Shown in pieces: positions 55,291 through 64,000 of a DNA stretch of 64,000 nt (position 1 is the first letter of the stretch; the number at the start of each line of letters is the position of its first letter). Below the pieces are notes generated by a model. It was given only the letters and a program-made list of their open reading frames with translations, was not told the origin of the DNA and did not search any database. This stretch comes from Opitutaceae bacterium (GTDB lineage: Bacteria > Verrucomicrobiota > Verrucomicrobiia > Opitutales > Opitutaceae). Location: contig JAIXWY010000004.1 of NCBI GenBank assembly GCA_027490995.1, forward strand, positions 61,784 to 125,783. The letters are read 5' to 3'. The position numbers and the translations under genes are program-made.

Positions 55291-55985
55291 GCCTACGACT
55301 CGAGCTGCGTCGCGTGCGCGTGCCCCTGGCGGAGTTCACGCTCGAAGTGGACCTCGTCCTCGACCGTCCGGTTACGACCCTTTTCGGTCCCTCGGGGGCG
55401 GGAAAGACCACGCTTCTTGAGGTGATCGCTGGCCTGCGACCGGCGGCATCCGGCGTGATCGCCTGCGACGGGGAGATCCTGACGGATGCGGATGACGGCT
55501 CCACCTTCGTTTCTCCGGCGAATCGAAAAATCGGATACGTACCTCAGGACGGTGCGCTCTTTCCGCACCTTTCGGTGCAGGAGAACCTCCGTTACGGCTG
55601 GCGTCCCGGAGGGCCGGCGTGGGCGGACGTGGTGGCGGCGCTGGAGATCGGCACCCTGCTTGGGCGGTCGGTGCGCGAGCTCTCCGGAGGTGAGCGCCGG
55701 CGGGTTGCGCTGGGCCGGGCGCTGCTGGCGGCGCCGCGCTTGCTCCTCCTCGACGAACCCCTGGCCGGGCTGGACGATGCCTTGCGGGACCGACTCGGAG
55801 CGTACCTTCGCCGCGTGCGCGAGACGTTCGGCGTGCCCATGATTCAGGTGACGCACGCGGCCGACGAGGTCGTCTCGCTCAGTGACGACGTCGTGGTGAT
55901 GGCGGCGGGTCGGGTGATCCGGCGTGGGCCGCCGGCGGAGTTGTTCGTGCCGACCGGTGAGCCCCAGTACCGCCTGCGGACGTGA
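55287..55985 (+). CDS. modC: Molybdate ABC transporter ATPase lacking TOBE domain
   Basis: A 232-residue ATPase. Walker A is GPSGAGKTT (about 34-42), the Q-loop region is IGYVPQDGALFPHLSVQENL, the signature is LSGGERRRVALGRAL, Walker B is LLLLDEPLAGLDD, and the switch His is in QVTHAADE. Classical ModC is about 350 residues with a C-terminal molybdate-binding TOBE domain; that domain is absent here. Feedback inhibition of transport by cytoplasmic molybdate, known for full-length ModC, is therefore unlikely. It is the third gene of the modABC operon and ends 8 bp from the convergent moaE. Confidence 0.92.
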   Translation: MSLRLELRRVRVPLAEFTLEVDLVLDRPVTTLFGPSGAGKTTLLEVIAGLRPAASGVIACDGEILTDADDGSTFVSPANRKIGYVPQDGALFPHLSVQENLRYGWRPGGPAWADVVAALEIGTLLGRSVRELSGGERRRVALGRALLAAPRLLLLDEPLAGLDDALRDRLGAYLRRVRETFGVPMIQVTHAADEVVSLSDDVVVMAAGRVIRRGPPAELFVPTGEPQYRLRT

Positions 55986-55993
55986 CTCCTGGC

Positions 55994-56455
55994 TTAGCGC
56001 GGCGCCGGCGGGGTGATGCGGGTGGCGGCGGCGGGCCCGGCGGTCGCGCAGTTGATCCACCCGCTCGCGCCGCTGGCATAGTGTTCCTTCTTCCAGATCG
56101 GCACGCGCGCCTTGGTTTCATCGATGATGGCGCGGCACGCCTCGAATGCGGCGGCACGGTGGGCGGACGTAACGCCGACCCATACAGCGAGCTCGCCGAG
56201 TTCGAGCCGACCGACGCGATGGATACAGGCGGCGCCGAGAATCGGCAGACGGGCTGCGACCTCGGCGACGATGCGCGCGCCCTCCTTTTCCGCGAGAGCG
56301 GTGTAGGCCTCGTACTCGAGCGCGTGGACCGGTTGCCCCTCGTTGTGGTTACGCACGCGGCCCTGGAACTCGACGTAGGCGCCGGCGCGCAGGTCGAGCA
56401 GCTGGGCGGCGAGTGCGTTGGGATCGAGCGGTTCCGAGGAAATCCTGAACGTCAT
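55994..56455 (-). CDS. moaE: Molybdopterin synthase catalytic subunit
   Basis: A 153-residue protein from ATG 56455. Family blocks are AYVEFQGRVRNHNEGQPVHALEYEAY (first half), IHRVGRLELGELAVWVGVTS, HRAAAFEACRAIIDETKARV and PIWKKEHY with the catalytic Lys region. With MoaD it inserts sulfur into cyclic pyranopterin monophosphate to make molybdopterin. It is the last gene of the moeA-moaC-moaD-moaE operon and lies 26 bp after moaD. A longer frame to 56545 overlaps moaD and is unlikely. Confidence 0.92.
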   Translation of the reverse strand: MTFRISSEPLDPNALAAQLLDLRAGAYVEFQGRVRNHNEGQPVHALEYEAYTALAEKEGARIVAEVAARLPILGAACIHRVGRLELGELAVWVGVTSAHRAAAFEACRAIIDETKARVPIWKKEHYASGASGWINCATAGPAAATRITPPAPR

Positions 56456-56481
56456 GGCGGCGAAAACAGTTCGTGTGCCGC

Positions 56482-56724
56482 CTAGCCCCCGGCGACCGGC
56501 GGGATGAAGACCAACTCGTCCCCCGTGCGCAACGCGGTGTCCCACGCGGCGAACTCGCCGTTGATGGCGACACGGACATGCGTGACGGGCAGCGTGAAAC
56601 CATGGCGCTGGGCGAGCTCAGCGTAGAGCGCGGCGGCGGTGGCGGCGGCGGTGGCGAGCGATTCGGACGATTGTCCGCGCTGCTCGCGCAGCAGGGCGAA
56701 GTAGTGGAGCGTGACGGTGGTCAT
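56482..56724 (-). CDS. moaD: Molybdopterin synthase sulfur-carrier subunit
   Basis: An 80-residue ubiquitin-fold protein ending in the required Gly-Gly (PPVAGG), which receives sulfur as a C-terminal thiocarboxylate. The N terminus is VTLHYFALLREQRGQSSE and the central part VRVAINGEFAAWDTALRTGD is typical. Its start overlaps the moaC stop (ATGA) and moaE follows, so the two synthase subunits would be made in step. Confidence 0.92.
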   Translation of the reverse strand: MTTVTLHYFALLREQRGQSSESLATAAATAAALYAELAQRHGFTLPVTHVRVAINGEFAAWDTALRTGDELVFIPPVAGG

Positions 56725-57218
56725 GCGCGGGCGTCGGGGGATCCGAAGACGTGCTTGCCACCGGTCTTCTCCAGCAGCCGGACGGACTCGATGACGATCT
56801 CGTGCGAGAGCCCCTTGGCCATGTCGTAGAGCGTGAGGGCGGCGATGCTGGCGCCGGTCATCGCCTCCATCTCGACGCCGGTGCGGCCGATGGCCTCGGC
56901 GCGGCACTCGATGGCGGCAACCACGGACCCATCGGCGGCGGGCGGGTGCAGTTCGATTGTCACCGCACAGTCGGTGAGTGGCAGCGGATGGCAGAGCGGG
57001 ATGAGTGCGCTCGTCTGCTTGGCCCCCGTGATCCCGGCGAGGATGGCGGTCTGCAGGACGGAACCCTTGCGCGTGGAGAGATCGCCGTCGCGCAGGTGCA
57101 GGGCGACGGCGGCGGGCAGGCGCACCCGTGCGGCCGCGCGGGCGACGCGGGCGGTTTCCGGCTTGGCGCCGACATTGACCATGGCGGGCCGACCTTGGGA
57201 ATCGAGATGGGAGAACAC
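56721..57218 (-). CDS. moaC: Cyclic pyranopterin monophosphate synthase
   Basis: A 165-residue enzyme that completes the first step of molybdenum cofactor synthesis after MoaA. I choose GTG 57218 because the family N terminus (S-H-L-D-x-x-G-R-x-x-M-V) begins there: FSHLDSQGRPAMVNVGAKPE. Conserved blocks are KGSVLQTAILAGITGAKQTS, LIPLCHPLPLTDCAVTIEL, GRTGVEMEAMTGASIAALTL and YDMAKG. A start at Met-57185 would lose part of the conserved N terminus. It lies 26 bp after moeA. moaA, its partner, is not in the window. Confidence 0.9.
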   Translation of the reverse strand: MFSHLDSQGRPAMVNVGAKPETARVARAAARVRLPAAVALHLRDGDLSTRKGSVLQTAILAGITGAKQTSALIPLCHPLPLTDCAVTIELHPPAADGSVVAAIECRAEAIGRTGVEMEAMTGASIAALTLYDMAKGLSHEIVIESVRLLEKTGGKHVFGSPDARA

Positions 57219-57244
57219 GGCGGGAGGAGAGGTGAGCGAGGGCG

Positions 57245-58510
57245 TCAGGCCCACGGGAAGAAGCGGGCGACGTGGCCGGCTGGGAAGCTCGTGGCCTGGG
57301 GGGCGAGTTCGACGAACCCATCGGTGCCGATCAGCCCCGCGAAATCCCCCGACGTGTTGCCGAGCTCGGGTACGGCGGCGAGTCGACCATCGGGTTGTGA
57401 CTGCAGTCGCACCGGCAGGAAGCGGGTCATTCGGGAGAAACCCTCGACCGGCGACGCGAGGCTGACCCACGTCTCCGGCGTGGCGGCGAGACCGCTGGCG
57501 TCGGCGAAGGCCGGCAGCACGTAGCGGTGCAGGCACACGAAGCAAGAGACGGGATTACCCGGCAGGGCAAAGACCGGAGTCCGCCGACGGCTGATCCCGA
57601 ACCACATCGGTTTGCCCGGACGCTGGGCGACCCCGTGGAAGACCTTGGTCACGCCGAGAGCGGCGAGCGTGGCGGGCAGATGATCGTGCCGGCCCTTGGA
57701 CACGCCGCCCGTGGCGATGACCACGTCGAACTCCGCCAGCACTCCGTGGAGGCCGGTCTCGATCTCCTGCGGCACATCACGGTAGTGGAACCGCTGCACC
57801 AGCGGATAGCCCGCGTCGATCAGTGCGGCCCGCAGCGCGAGATCATTGCTGCGTCGGACAAGGTGGGGCGCGACGGGTGCCCCGACCTCGACCAGTTCGT
57901 CGCCGGTGGAGACGAGGGCGATTCGCGGAAGGGTGGCGACGCGCAACGACGTGCAGCCGCAGGCGGCGGCGACGGCGATTTCCCGACCGGACAACCGCGT
58001 GCCTACGGTGACGATACGATCGCCAGCGGCGTGGTCGCTGCCCTCGCGGTGGACGGCGGCTCCCGGTTGCAGGCGCGCAGCGACCTCGGCCGCGAGCGTG
58101 ATCGTCGCGCCCGCGCGGTCCGTGTCCTCGTAAGGCACCACGCAGTCGGCGCCCTGCGGCAGCACGGCGCCCGTCATCACCTCGATGCACGCGCCTCGCG
58201 TCGCGGGAAGGGAGCGCGCGATCATTCCGGCGGCCTGGGGTGCGCCGGACACCATCAAATGAGTCGGTGCACCGCGTTCGCGTTCGGAGTCGGCTCCATG
58301 GACATCGTTTGCCCGCAGGGCGTAGCCATCGAGTGTGACACGGTCAAACGGTGGCAGCGGGCGATCGGCAATCACCTCCTGCCGCAGCACCCGGCCGTGG
58401 GCGGACGCAATCGGGCAGTCCTCCGTTGGGAACGCGACGCACGCCTCGCGGACGAGGCGCGCGGCGTCGGCGGGCGAGAGCGGGGACGGAGCTGAAGCGG
58501 AGGGAGGCAC
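57245..58510 (-). CDS. moeA: Molybdopterin molybdenumtransferase
   Basis: A 421-residue enzyme that starts at GTG 58510. MoeA inserts molybdate into adenylated molybdopterin. Domain landmarks: DRPLPPFDRVTLDGYALR (about 48-65), EVMTGAVLPQGADCVVPYED, PRIALVSTGDELVEVGAPVA, RSNDLALRAALIDAG, DVVIATGGVSKGRHDHLPAT (MPT-binding) and VFALPGNPVSCFVCL. All four MoeA domains seem present. It is the first gene of the moe/moa operon, with about 240 bp of non-coding sequence upstream. Confidence 0.94.
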   Translation of the reverse strand: MPPSASAPSPLSPADAARLVREACVAFPTEDCPIASAHGRVLRQEVIADRPLPPFDRVTLDGYALRANDVHGADSERERGAPTHLMVSGAPQAAGMIARSLPATRGACIEVMTGAVLPQGADCVVPYEDTDRAGATITLAAEVAARLQPGAAVHREGSDHAAGDRIVTVGTRLSGREIAVAAACGCTSLRVATLPRIALVSTGDELVEVGAPVAPHLVRRSNDLALRAALIDAGYPLVQRFHYRDVPQEIETGLHGVLAEFDVVIATGGVSKGRHDHLPATLAALGVTKVFHGVAQRPGKPMWFGISRRRTPVFALPGNPVSCFVCLHRYVLPAFADASGLAATPETWVSLASPVEGFSRMTRFLPVRLQSQPDGRLAAVPELGNTSGDFAGLIGTDGFVELAPQATSFPAGHVARFFPWA

Positions 58511-58751
58511 GACGGAAGAGATAATGGCGGCCGAGGGTGGCGACGCAACCGGGGATCGCGGAGAGGAAAGCGCGTGGTGCGGACGCAGGACGAAACGGAT
58601 TCCGCTTCACTCCGGTCCGCAGGGCCGGGGTGCGGCGGCCCGGGCGATGCCGCCGGGCCGTGGTGGCCGCTCGCCGGAGCTACCCCGGTGTGTGCCACGG
58701 GAGGGCCTTGGGTGAGGCTGGCGGACGTCCGACGCTGTCGCCTCGGGGCCT

Positions 58752-60197
58752 TTAAGGTTTCGCTGGTGCGCCGCGTGGTGAGGGGAGAAGCCCGACCACA
58801 TCGAGGTCGTAGTCGGTGTACTTCCGGTAGGTGCCGCGCAGCCAGAGCAGGATCGTGCGGTCGTTGGCGGCGCGCCAGATCGGGACGATGGGGCGCAGAT
58901 TGTCGGCCGTGGAATCGCGCGTCACCGGAGTCCAAACGAACGTGGCGCCCTCATCGGTGGAGTCGCCACGGTAGATTTCCCAGTGACGCTTGCCATCGGC
59001 GGCGCTGATCAACGGCGTGCCGGAGCGTGGATCCGCATTGGTGGAAATGTAGACTGTGTTGGGGTGTTGCGGATCGATGGCCGCGAGGCCGGCGTAGTCG
59101 TCTTCGCCGGCATAGAGCCGACTCCCCGCGTGAGCAATTTCGGTGACGCGCCACTGGTTCCCGTCCCAGCGCGCATGATGGTAGCGCAGGTCCTGTCCGT
59201 TGTCGGCGGTACCGCGTGGTTTGGCGCCGCCGCGCTGGACGGAGAACACGACGCGCGGATGATCCTTCCCGTCGATTTCGACATCGCACATCCAGGCGAC
59301 CTGATCGGCGCTGCCGCGAAAGACCAACGTCAGGTCCTGCGGAGTGAGTGCGGTCTGAGACGTGGTGCTGACGGGGCCGATGACGCGGCCATCGCTGTGG
59401 TGGATCTTCCCGTCGCGGATGAATGCGTGATAGAGGCTATTGTCGAAGGAGTGGGGATGGTCCTCGGTTACGACCACATGGATGGAGTGGTCGCTGGCTT
59501 GGGTGTACTTCACGTAGGGTCGGCCTCCGCCTGGCTTGCGGGTGGAGCCTGGTCCCTCGGCCGGAGGCCAATTTAGCAGGCGACCCCCGTAGGTGAACGA
59601 CATCCCGCCGTCTGTGGAGATCAGGTAGTTGGGATTCCAGCCGATGCCGCGGTGAAAATTGTAGATGGGACCGCCGTCGGCGCCGACCTGGAAGAGATTG
59701 CTGTAGCTGACGACTGCACCCACCGGCAGGGACTGCTCGGCTGTCCAGGCCGTGAAGTCGCCGGGCCTCTCGGTGCGTCTCCAGCGCATCAGGTCCAGGC
59801 CGGTCGTTAAACCGGGGCTCTTACCGTGGGTTTGGTAGGTGGCGAGCACGCGGCCATCGGGCAGGGCGAGGAAGGCCGGCGCGTTGTGATCGTCGCTCTG
59901 GAGTTTCGCGTGCAGAGTCGTGGTCGAGGTCTGGCCGGAACGCAGGTCGACGGCGGTGACGTCGATATCACCCGCCTGGTGGCCGCCGCGGTCGGCGCCG
60001 GCGACGGAGCCGAAGACCAGCGTGTCGCCGACGACGATGGCGCGCTCGTCCTGAAACCAGCACCAGCCCCCGTTGACCTTGAGGACGGCGGGAGACGGCG
60101 GCGCCGGTGGGGCGGCGTGGGTCGAGGCGGCCATCGGAGACCAGGCAGCGAGTGGCGCGAGTGAGAGGGTGAGTGACCAAAGCCGTGGAAAGGTCAT
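58752..60197 (-). CDS. Secreted BNR_4-type beta-propeller protein
   Basis: A 481-residue protein. A signal peptide (about 1-28) is followed by a BNR_4 family propeller: NGGWCWFQDERAIVVGDTLV, LQSDDHNAPAFLALPDGRVL, SYSNLFQVGADGGPIYNFHR, then YLISTDGGMSFTYGG with an Asp-box-like motif. BNR_4 proteins include ulvan lyases of families PL24 and PL25 and proteins of unknown activity. An exact catalytic His/Tyr set was not assigned, so a lyase role is only possible. It fits the surrounding polysaccharide-degrading genes. It is read toward moeA, with about 240 bp between the coding ends. Confidence 0.82.
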   Translation of the reverse strand: MTFPRLWSLTLSLAPLAAWSPMAASTHAAPPAPPSPAVLKVNGGWCWFQDERAIVVGDTLVFGSVAGADRGGHQAGDIDVTAVDLRSGQTSTTTLHAKLQSDDHNAPAFLALPDGRVLATYQTHGKSPGLTTGLDLMRWRRTERPGDFTAWTAEQSLPVGAVVSYSNLFQVGADGGPIYNFHRGIGWNPNYLISTDGGMSFTYGGRLLNWPPAEGPGSTRKPGGGRPYVKYTQASDHSIHVVVTEDHPHSFDNSLYHAFIRDGKIHHSDGRVIGPVSTTSQTALTPQDLTLVFRGSADQVAWMCDVEIDGKDHPRVVFSVQRGGAKPRGTADNGQDLRYHHARWDGNQWRVTEIAHAGSRLYAGEDDYAGLAAIDPQHPNTVYISTNADPRSGTPLISAADGKRHWEIYRGDSTDEGATFVWTPVTRDSTADNLRPIVPIWRAANDRTILLWLRGTYRKYTDYDLDVVGLLPSPRGAPAKP

Positions 60198-60447
60198 GAC
60201 CGGAAGAAGGCCGATTGTGCCGTCCTGTCGAGTGCCGGTTAAGAAACAGCGCCGTTGTGTCGACGACTGCGGTCTGCGGAAGGAACGGAAGGCGATCGCC
60301 GCTCGGGCAGGCGGCGGGATGTGGCTCCGGCGGTCGCGCCGGGGAACTGGCGGCGATTCGAGTGGCTTCGGGGTGGAAGCTGGTTCAAGTGCTTCGCTTC
60401 GCCGCTTCCCCCTCCTGAGCGGCTGCTTCTGGCCCCTGTGCGTGGCG

Positions 60448-60951
60448 CTATTTCGCTCCGTGGAGTTCCTCGTCGCGCGTGTTGAGGAAGAGCAGCACGA
60501 GGGCGACGATGGTGAACATCCGGGAGGCGGTCCCCAGGCCGTTCCACTGCGAAGATTGCCACATGAGAAACCACTCGCCGCCGACGGTGATGAACGCGAC
60601 GAGCCAGAGCAGGAGGTTTAGTACGAGACCAGCGATCGCGACCTGTTTGGTACGATGGAAGGTTGCCGCGTCGGCGTGCCGGGCCAGCCAAAGTCGCCAC
60701 GTCCCCGCGAAGATGATTCCGGCGGCGGCTGCCTCCCACAGGATGATCGCCACATAGCAGACGTGGTAGATCGGCGTGTGGTGAAGGGCGCGCCACATAA
60801 GGGCGTTGCCCGGAAACGTCGTGTCCATCGCGAGGACATGGCGGACGAAGTCGTAGTTGGACTTGTAGTCCGTGACGTTGTTGAGGGTAACGATCAGGAG
60901 ATGGAGCCCGATGGCGGCGCTCAGGGCGATCTTGGAAACCCGGATAAGCAT
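60448..60951 (-). CDS. DUF2165 small integral membrane protein
   Basis: A 167-residue protein with four clear hydrophobic helices (about 5-25, 64-85, 106-124 and 140-157). The family pattern NNVTDYKSNYDFVRHVLAMD lies between helices 1 and 2, and NTRDEELHGAK is at the C terminus. DUF2165 proteins are predicted inner-membrane proteins of unknown function. It stands alone, separated from neighbours by 130-250 bp on each side. The 60198-60447 interval holds no recognised feature. Confidence 0.88.
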   Translation of the reverse strand: MLIRVSKIALSAAIGLHLLIVTLNNVTDYKSNYDFVRHVLAMDTTFPGNALMWRALHHTPIYHVCYVAIILWEAAAAGIIFAGTWRLWLARHADAATFHRTKQVAIAGLVLNLLLWLVAFITVGGEWFLMWQSSQWNGLGTASRMFTIVALVLLFLNTRDEELHGAK

Positions 60952-61077
60952 GGGTGGGGCGGGTCAGCCTCTCTGGAGGCGCGGACGCGGTGCGGGGCAG
61001 GTAGCTGAGGCGAGTGAGCGTCGCGGCAGGGCGGTCCTTGGCCTTGCGCGTCTCCTTGGGAGGGGGACGCGGAAAGA

Positions 61078-62358
61078 CTACGCGCTGCTGAGCTCTCGTT
61101 TGACTGGATCGTAGGTTATCTTCTTTCCGGTGTCGTAGGACATCACGGCCATGAGGACAGCGACGGCGTGTTGGAAGCCAGCGTGGATGTTGGCGTTCGG
61201 GGTTTCGCCCGAGCGCATGCATTGGAGCCAGTTCAGGTAGTGGTCCGGGTGATCGATCGGAGTGACGTCCAGCTTGCCGCGGATCTTGCCGTCACGCTTC
61301 GGTCCGCCATCGGCGCTGTAGGTGGGGGCGTTCCAGTTGTCGATGGCGAGGGTTCCCTTGTCGCCGTAGAACTTACGCGAGTTGCCGGCACCATTGCCGA
61401 AGTTGTTCGAACTGGTGACCACGAATCCCTCCGGGTACAACCACGTGGCGACGATGTTGTCGGGGGTGGTGAACCGGTGCTCGTCGTTCCAATAGGTGGT
61501 GCCGCCGAGACACACGCATGACAGCGGAAACCCGCAGTCGGTCACATAGTGTAGGAGATCGAGGAAGTGAGCGCCCCACTGCGGCACCGGTCCCTGGCAG
61601 AATTCATAGTAGCCGTACCACGCGGAGAATTGATCGGCGGAGAAGGGACGCATCTTCCGGTCGCCGAGGAACTCCTTCCAGTCGACATCGGATTCCTTCA
61701 CGTCGGGCTTGAGGTAGCCATACCAGTAGGGCTTCACATCGTTGCGGGACTCATCGATGCGCGTGATCTTGCCCAGGGTGCCACTCCGGATGAGCTGGCG
61801 TGCGCCGACGATGCCCGGGAGGCTGCGCAGCTGCGTGCCGACCTGAATGATGCTGCCGGCGGCTTGGGCGGCCGTGGCCGCATCGTAGGCGCGAACGAGC
61901 TGGGTGAAGTCGGTGGCGAGAGGCTTTTCGACGTAGATGTGCTTGCCGGCCCTGGCAGCCGCCTCGAGATGGGTCGTGTGGTGAAAGTCCGGTGAGGCGA
62001 TCATGACCGCGTCGATACCGTCCATGGCGAGCAGATCGCGGTAGCTAATGAACTCCTTGGCCGGGCGGCCGAAGGCCGCCGTGATTGTGCCGTTGATGCT
62101 CTCGCGGGCCTTCTTCCATGGGTCCGCGATGGCGACGACCTCGAAGTTGGTGGCGTCGCGGTGCGGGAGGATGCCGCGTTCGAGGTGGGCGCCGTGGCCA
62201 CGGCTACCGCAGCCGATCTGAGCGATGCGGATGCGGGAGTTGGCGCCGATGACGCGGCTGTACGAGGCGGCGGAGAGCGGGCGGGCAAGCGTGGCGCCGG
62301 CGGCAAGCATGGCGGAGGTCTTGATGAAATCGCGACGGGGAAGGGAGGCGGTGGCCAT
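61078..62358 (-). CDS. Tat-exported Gfo/Idh/MocA family oxidoreductase
   Basis: A 426-residue protein from ATG 62358. A Tat signal (SLPRRDFIKTSAMLAAGATL) precedes the Rossmann domain (IRIAQIGCGSRGHGAHLERG). EKPLATDFTQL contains the E-K-P motif; GAHFLDLLHYVTDCGFPL and NAPTYSADGGPKRDG are in the substrate half. Periplasmic members such as glucose-fructose oxidoreductase carry a tightly bound NADP. The substrate here is likely a sugar. The DUF2264 gene on its upstream side ends about 160 bp away on the same strand, suggesting joint use in glycan breakdown. Confidence 0.9.
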   Translation of the reverse strand: MATASLPRRDFIKTSAMLAAGATLARPLSAASYSRVIGANSRIRIAQIGCGSRGHGAHLERGILPHRDATNFEVVAIADPWKKARESINGTITAAFGRPAKEFISYRDLLAMDGIDAVMIASPDFHHTTHLEAAARAGKHIYVEKPLATDFTQLVRAYDAATAAQAAGSIIQVGTQLRSLPGIVGARQLIRSGTLGKITRIDESRNDVKPYWYGYLKPDVKESDVDWKEFLGDRKMRPFSADQFSAWYGYYEFCQGPVPQWGAHFLDLLHYVTDCGFPLSCVCLGGTTYWNDEHRFTTPDNIVATWLYPEGFVVTSSNNFGNGAGNSRKFYGDKGTLAIDNWNAPTYSADGGPKRDGKIRGKLDVTPIDHPDHYLNWLQCMRSGETPNANIHAGFQHAVAVLMAVMSYDTGKKITYDPVKRELSSA

Positions 62359-62515
62359 AAAAAGGAGGAACGGTGGAGAGGAGGCGGTGGAGGGTTTCCT
62401 GCGGCCCACTCAGGGGCGGTGGTACGAGGTCTTGATGAAAGTGAATCAGGGCGCAGGGGTGAGTCGGACGATGTGCTTCGGTGGGAAGACGTAGAGCGCG
62501 TCGACGGAGCCTTGC

Positions 62516-64000
62516 TCACCACGTGCTGTTCGTGCCGTCGATGTTCTGGAAGTCCACGCGATACTCCTTGCCGTTCTTTAGGCGGACGCGCGCTCCCGTC
62601 AAATAGGTGACGCCGCCGGGCTGTAGCGGCGTGATGGATTCGATGGGTTGGAGCTGGTCTTCGGTCCACGGAATGCCGTCGGTCCGGTGCAACAGCACGG
62701 AGACCAAAAGATCAGGAGCGGCAAATCGTTCCCGGTCGGTGGCGGTGGCGTAGATCACGGTGCTCCGCGCGGCCTCAGGATTCCTGCCGGAGTGTGAGCG
62801 AACTGCCAGATCCGACCAGCCCTGATAAACCGTCATGGCAAGCTGACGGCCGGGAATGGCCGCCTGCAACGAGGCGCGTCCTTCGATGGTCGTCTTCGTG
62901 ATGATGGGTTCACCCTTGATGTGCGGCAGGCCGAAGTGGCTGATTCGAGCACTGGTCCGGTAGATTCGGCGGAGTCGATCGATGCGGATTTCACCTCCCG
63001 GAATCATAATGGTGGCCATGTCCACGGTGGGCGGAACGTGGTAGGTGAACATGGCCTGGCGGTAGAGCACACCCTCGCGGAAACCTGCGGAACTCACTGC
63101 CGTCGGCAGAACGTAGGAACTGAGTTCGCTCTGATAGTTGCCGGCATCGAAAGTCAGGGCACCGGGCACGATACCGTCCTCACCGGCACCCTCCCACGGA
63201 AAGGCGGAATTGTAGACCAGTCGTGAGTAGTTCGGATTCTGATCGCGAATTTTGCTGGGGCGGATCTCCGCGACTCCGGTCTCTCCGTGATTGGTGACCA
63301 GAAACCCTGGCCCGGGCCAGAATTGGTTGTAGATGTCCTTTTGTCCGAGGTCGCCCCATGCGCCCATCTCCTCCTTGGCCGTCCAAAAAGGGTGGTCCTT
63401 CGGCAAAAGCAGGCCGGAGAAACTTAAGAACATCCAGTAGGTGCTCCCCGAGCAGCTATAGCTTTGGATGGCCGGCGGAAACAGGCCGTAGAATCCCAGG
63501 GCTGGAACTCCGCGGTAGAAAAAGTCCGGGTGGGTGGTGAATTGCAGGAGAGCACCCGACGCTACCCGACGTGCCAGCCCGGGAGGCAAGGCCTTGGTCG
63601 ATTGGCCCCGCAACTGCGCCGCCACCATGCCCGCACTCGCTCCCAAGCGATAGAGGATGCTGCGGCCATACATGATCACCTCGCCGTTGCGGCCGAAGAT
63701 TTGAGGATAGTGATCGGAGAACTCCTCAAAGTGCCGGTCGACGAGGGCTGCGCGCTCCGGAAAATGGGTCCGACCAAACCGAGAAGCCCAGACGGCACCG
63801 TAGAGATGGAAAACATGCGGGGTGTAGTAGTCGTAACTCGTATCTCGATACCAACCGTTGCCGGCGTGCTGCAAAATCAGGTTATCGACATGGCGGAGCA
63901 TCAGTTTCTCATCGTGGTCATAGCCGTTGATGGCCAGAAACGTGATCATCATGACATTGAACCAGCGCCAGTTGTGGGAGAGCGTGTGACTGACCGACCA
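62516..64000 (-). CDS. DUF2264 family protein, 5' end beyond the window
   Basis: The reading frame is open to the window edge and continues beyond it; 494 residues are visible here. Patterns of DUF2264 are NWRWFNVMMITFLAINGYD, GNGWYRDTSYDYYTPHVFHL, FGRNGEVIMYGRSILYRLGA, YSCSGSTYWMFLSFSGLLLP and FWPGPGFLVTNHGETGVAEI. Members form an (alpha/alpha) toroid plus beta-domain layout like that of polysaccharide lyases and are found near uronic-acid catabolic genes, but activity is not settled. The missing N terminus may carry a signal peptide. Confidence 0.88.
   Translation of the reverse strand, partial: WSVSHTLSHNWRWFNVMMITFLAINGYDHDEKLMLRHVDNLILQHAGNGWYRDTSYDYYTPHVFHLYGAVWASRFGRTHFPERAALVDRHFEEFSDHYPQIFGRNGEVIMYGRSILYRLGASAGMVAAQLRGQSTKALPPGLARRVASGALLQFTTHPDFFYRGVPALGFYGLFPPAIQSYSCSGSTYWMFLSFSGLLLPKDHPFWTAKEEMGAWGDLGQKDIYNQFWPGPGFLVTNHGETGVAEIRPSKIRDQNPNYSRLVYNSAFPWEGAGEDGIVPGALTFDAGNYQSELSSYVLPTAVSSAGFREGVLYRQAMFTYHVPPTVDMATIMIPGGEIRIDRLRRIYRTSARISHFGLPHIKGEPIITKTTIEGRASLQAAIPGRQLAMTVYQGWSDLAVRSHSGRNPEAARSTVIYATATDRERFAAPDLLVSVLLHRTDGIPWTEDQLQPIESITPLQPGGVTYLTGARVRLKNGKEYRVDFQNIDGTNSTW

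Noticed and set aside
58511..58751. Moco or cobalamin riboswitch upstream of moeA
   Set aside because: There are no recognisable consensus blocks by eye; only a GC-rich hairpin is seen. Left as a test rather than a call.

Overview
This is a high-GC chromosomal window, most likely from an Opitutaceae-type member of the Verrucomicrobiota. That is an inference from gene content: paired DUF1800/DUF1501 proteins, a planctomycete/verrucomicrobial PSCyt1-DUF1549-DUF1553 protein, Tat-exported Gfo/Idh/MocA oxidoreductases, BNR_4, DUF2264, PL10 and heparinase-like proteins, and a PPi-dependent phosphofructokinase. No rRNA, tRNA, CRISPR array or phage structural block was recognised.

Layout. 1-12.7 kb is core-like: a DUF1800/DUF1501 secreted pair, a LapA-like membrane protein, a flavin reductase, an agarase-like protein overlapping apt, a hydroxyacid dehydrogenase, a TonB-like protein and a large SWIM/SNF2 helicase. 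12.8-30.2 kb is an accessory island. It begins and ends with copies of one inverted-repeat-ended element. Eight complete and three right-half copies are present, all in the same orientation, and they divide the island into small gene cassettes. Two further repeat families (about 70 bp and 153 bp) are interleaved, also in one orientation. Cargo: two VapBC-type toxin-antitoxin pairs, a GspC-like orphan, a DUF3800 protein, a MacAB-like exporter, a DUF4143 ATPase preceded by 23-bp iterons, a small cytochrome c, a fragment of an injection-system-type AAA ATPase, an HNH protein, an HSDR_N-like nuclease-fold protein, a seven-module zinc-ribbon protein with a Vsr/EDxHD-like nuclease domain, and hypotheticals. 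Several cargo genes are visibly more AT-rich than the host.

30.5-53.7 kb returns to host metabolism and polysaccharide use: purB, pfp, a sulfatase homologue that has lost its catalytic residues, a third VapBC-like pair with a nearly leaderless promoter, a heparinase-like lyase, a dehydrogenase, mannose-6-phosphate isomerase, a sodium:solute symporter, a secreted caspase/legumain-like protein, a PL10 pectate lyase, an oxidoreductase, the DUF1501 and PSCyt1/DUF1549/DUF1553 pair, a NagB-like deaminase and an FG-GAP protein. Together these suggest breakdown, uptake and entry of plant or algal sugars into glycolysis.

53.8-58.5 kb carries molybdate uptake (modABC, + strand) converging on molybdopterin synthesis (moeA-moaC-moaD-moaE, - strand). 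58.7-64 kb holds a BNR_4 beta-propeller, a DUF2165 membrane protein, a Tat oxidoreductase and a DUF2264 protein that runs off the window end.

The most unusual feature is the co-oriented repeat-cassette array. It resembles an integron array in layout but lacks canonical attC core sites, and no recombinase or transposase is visible in the window.
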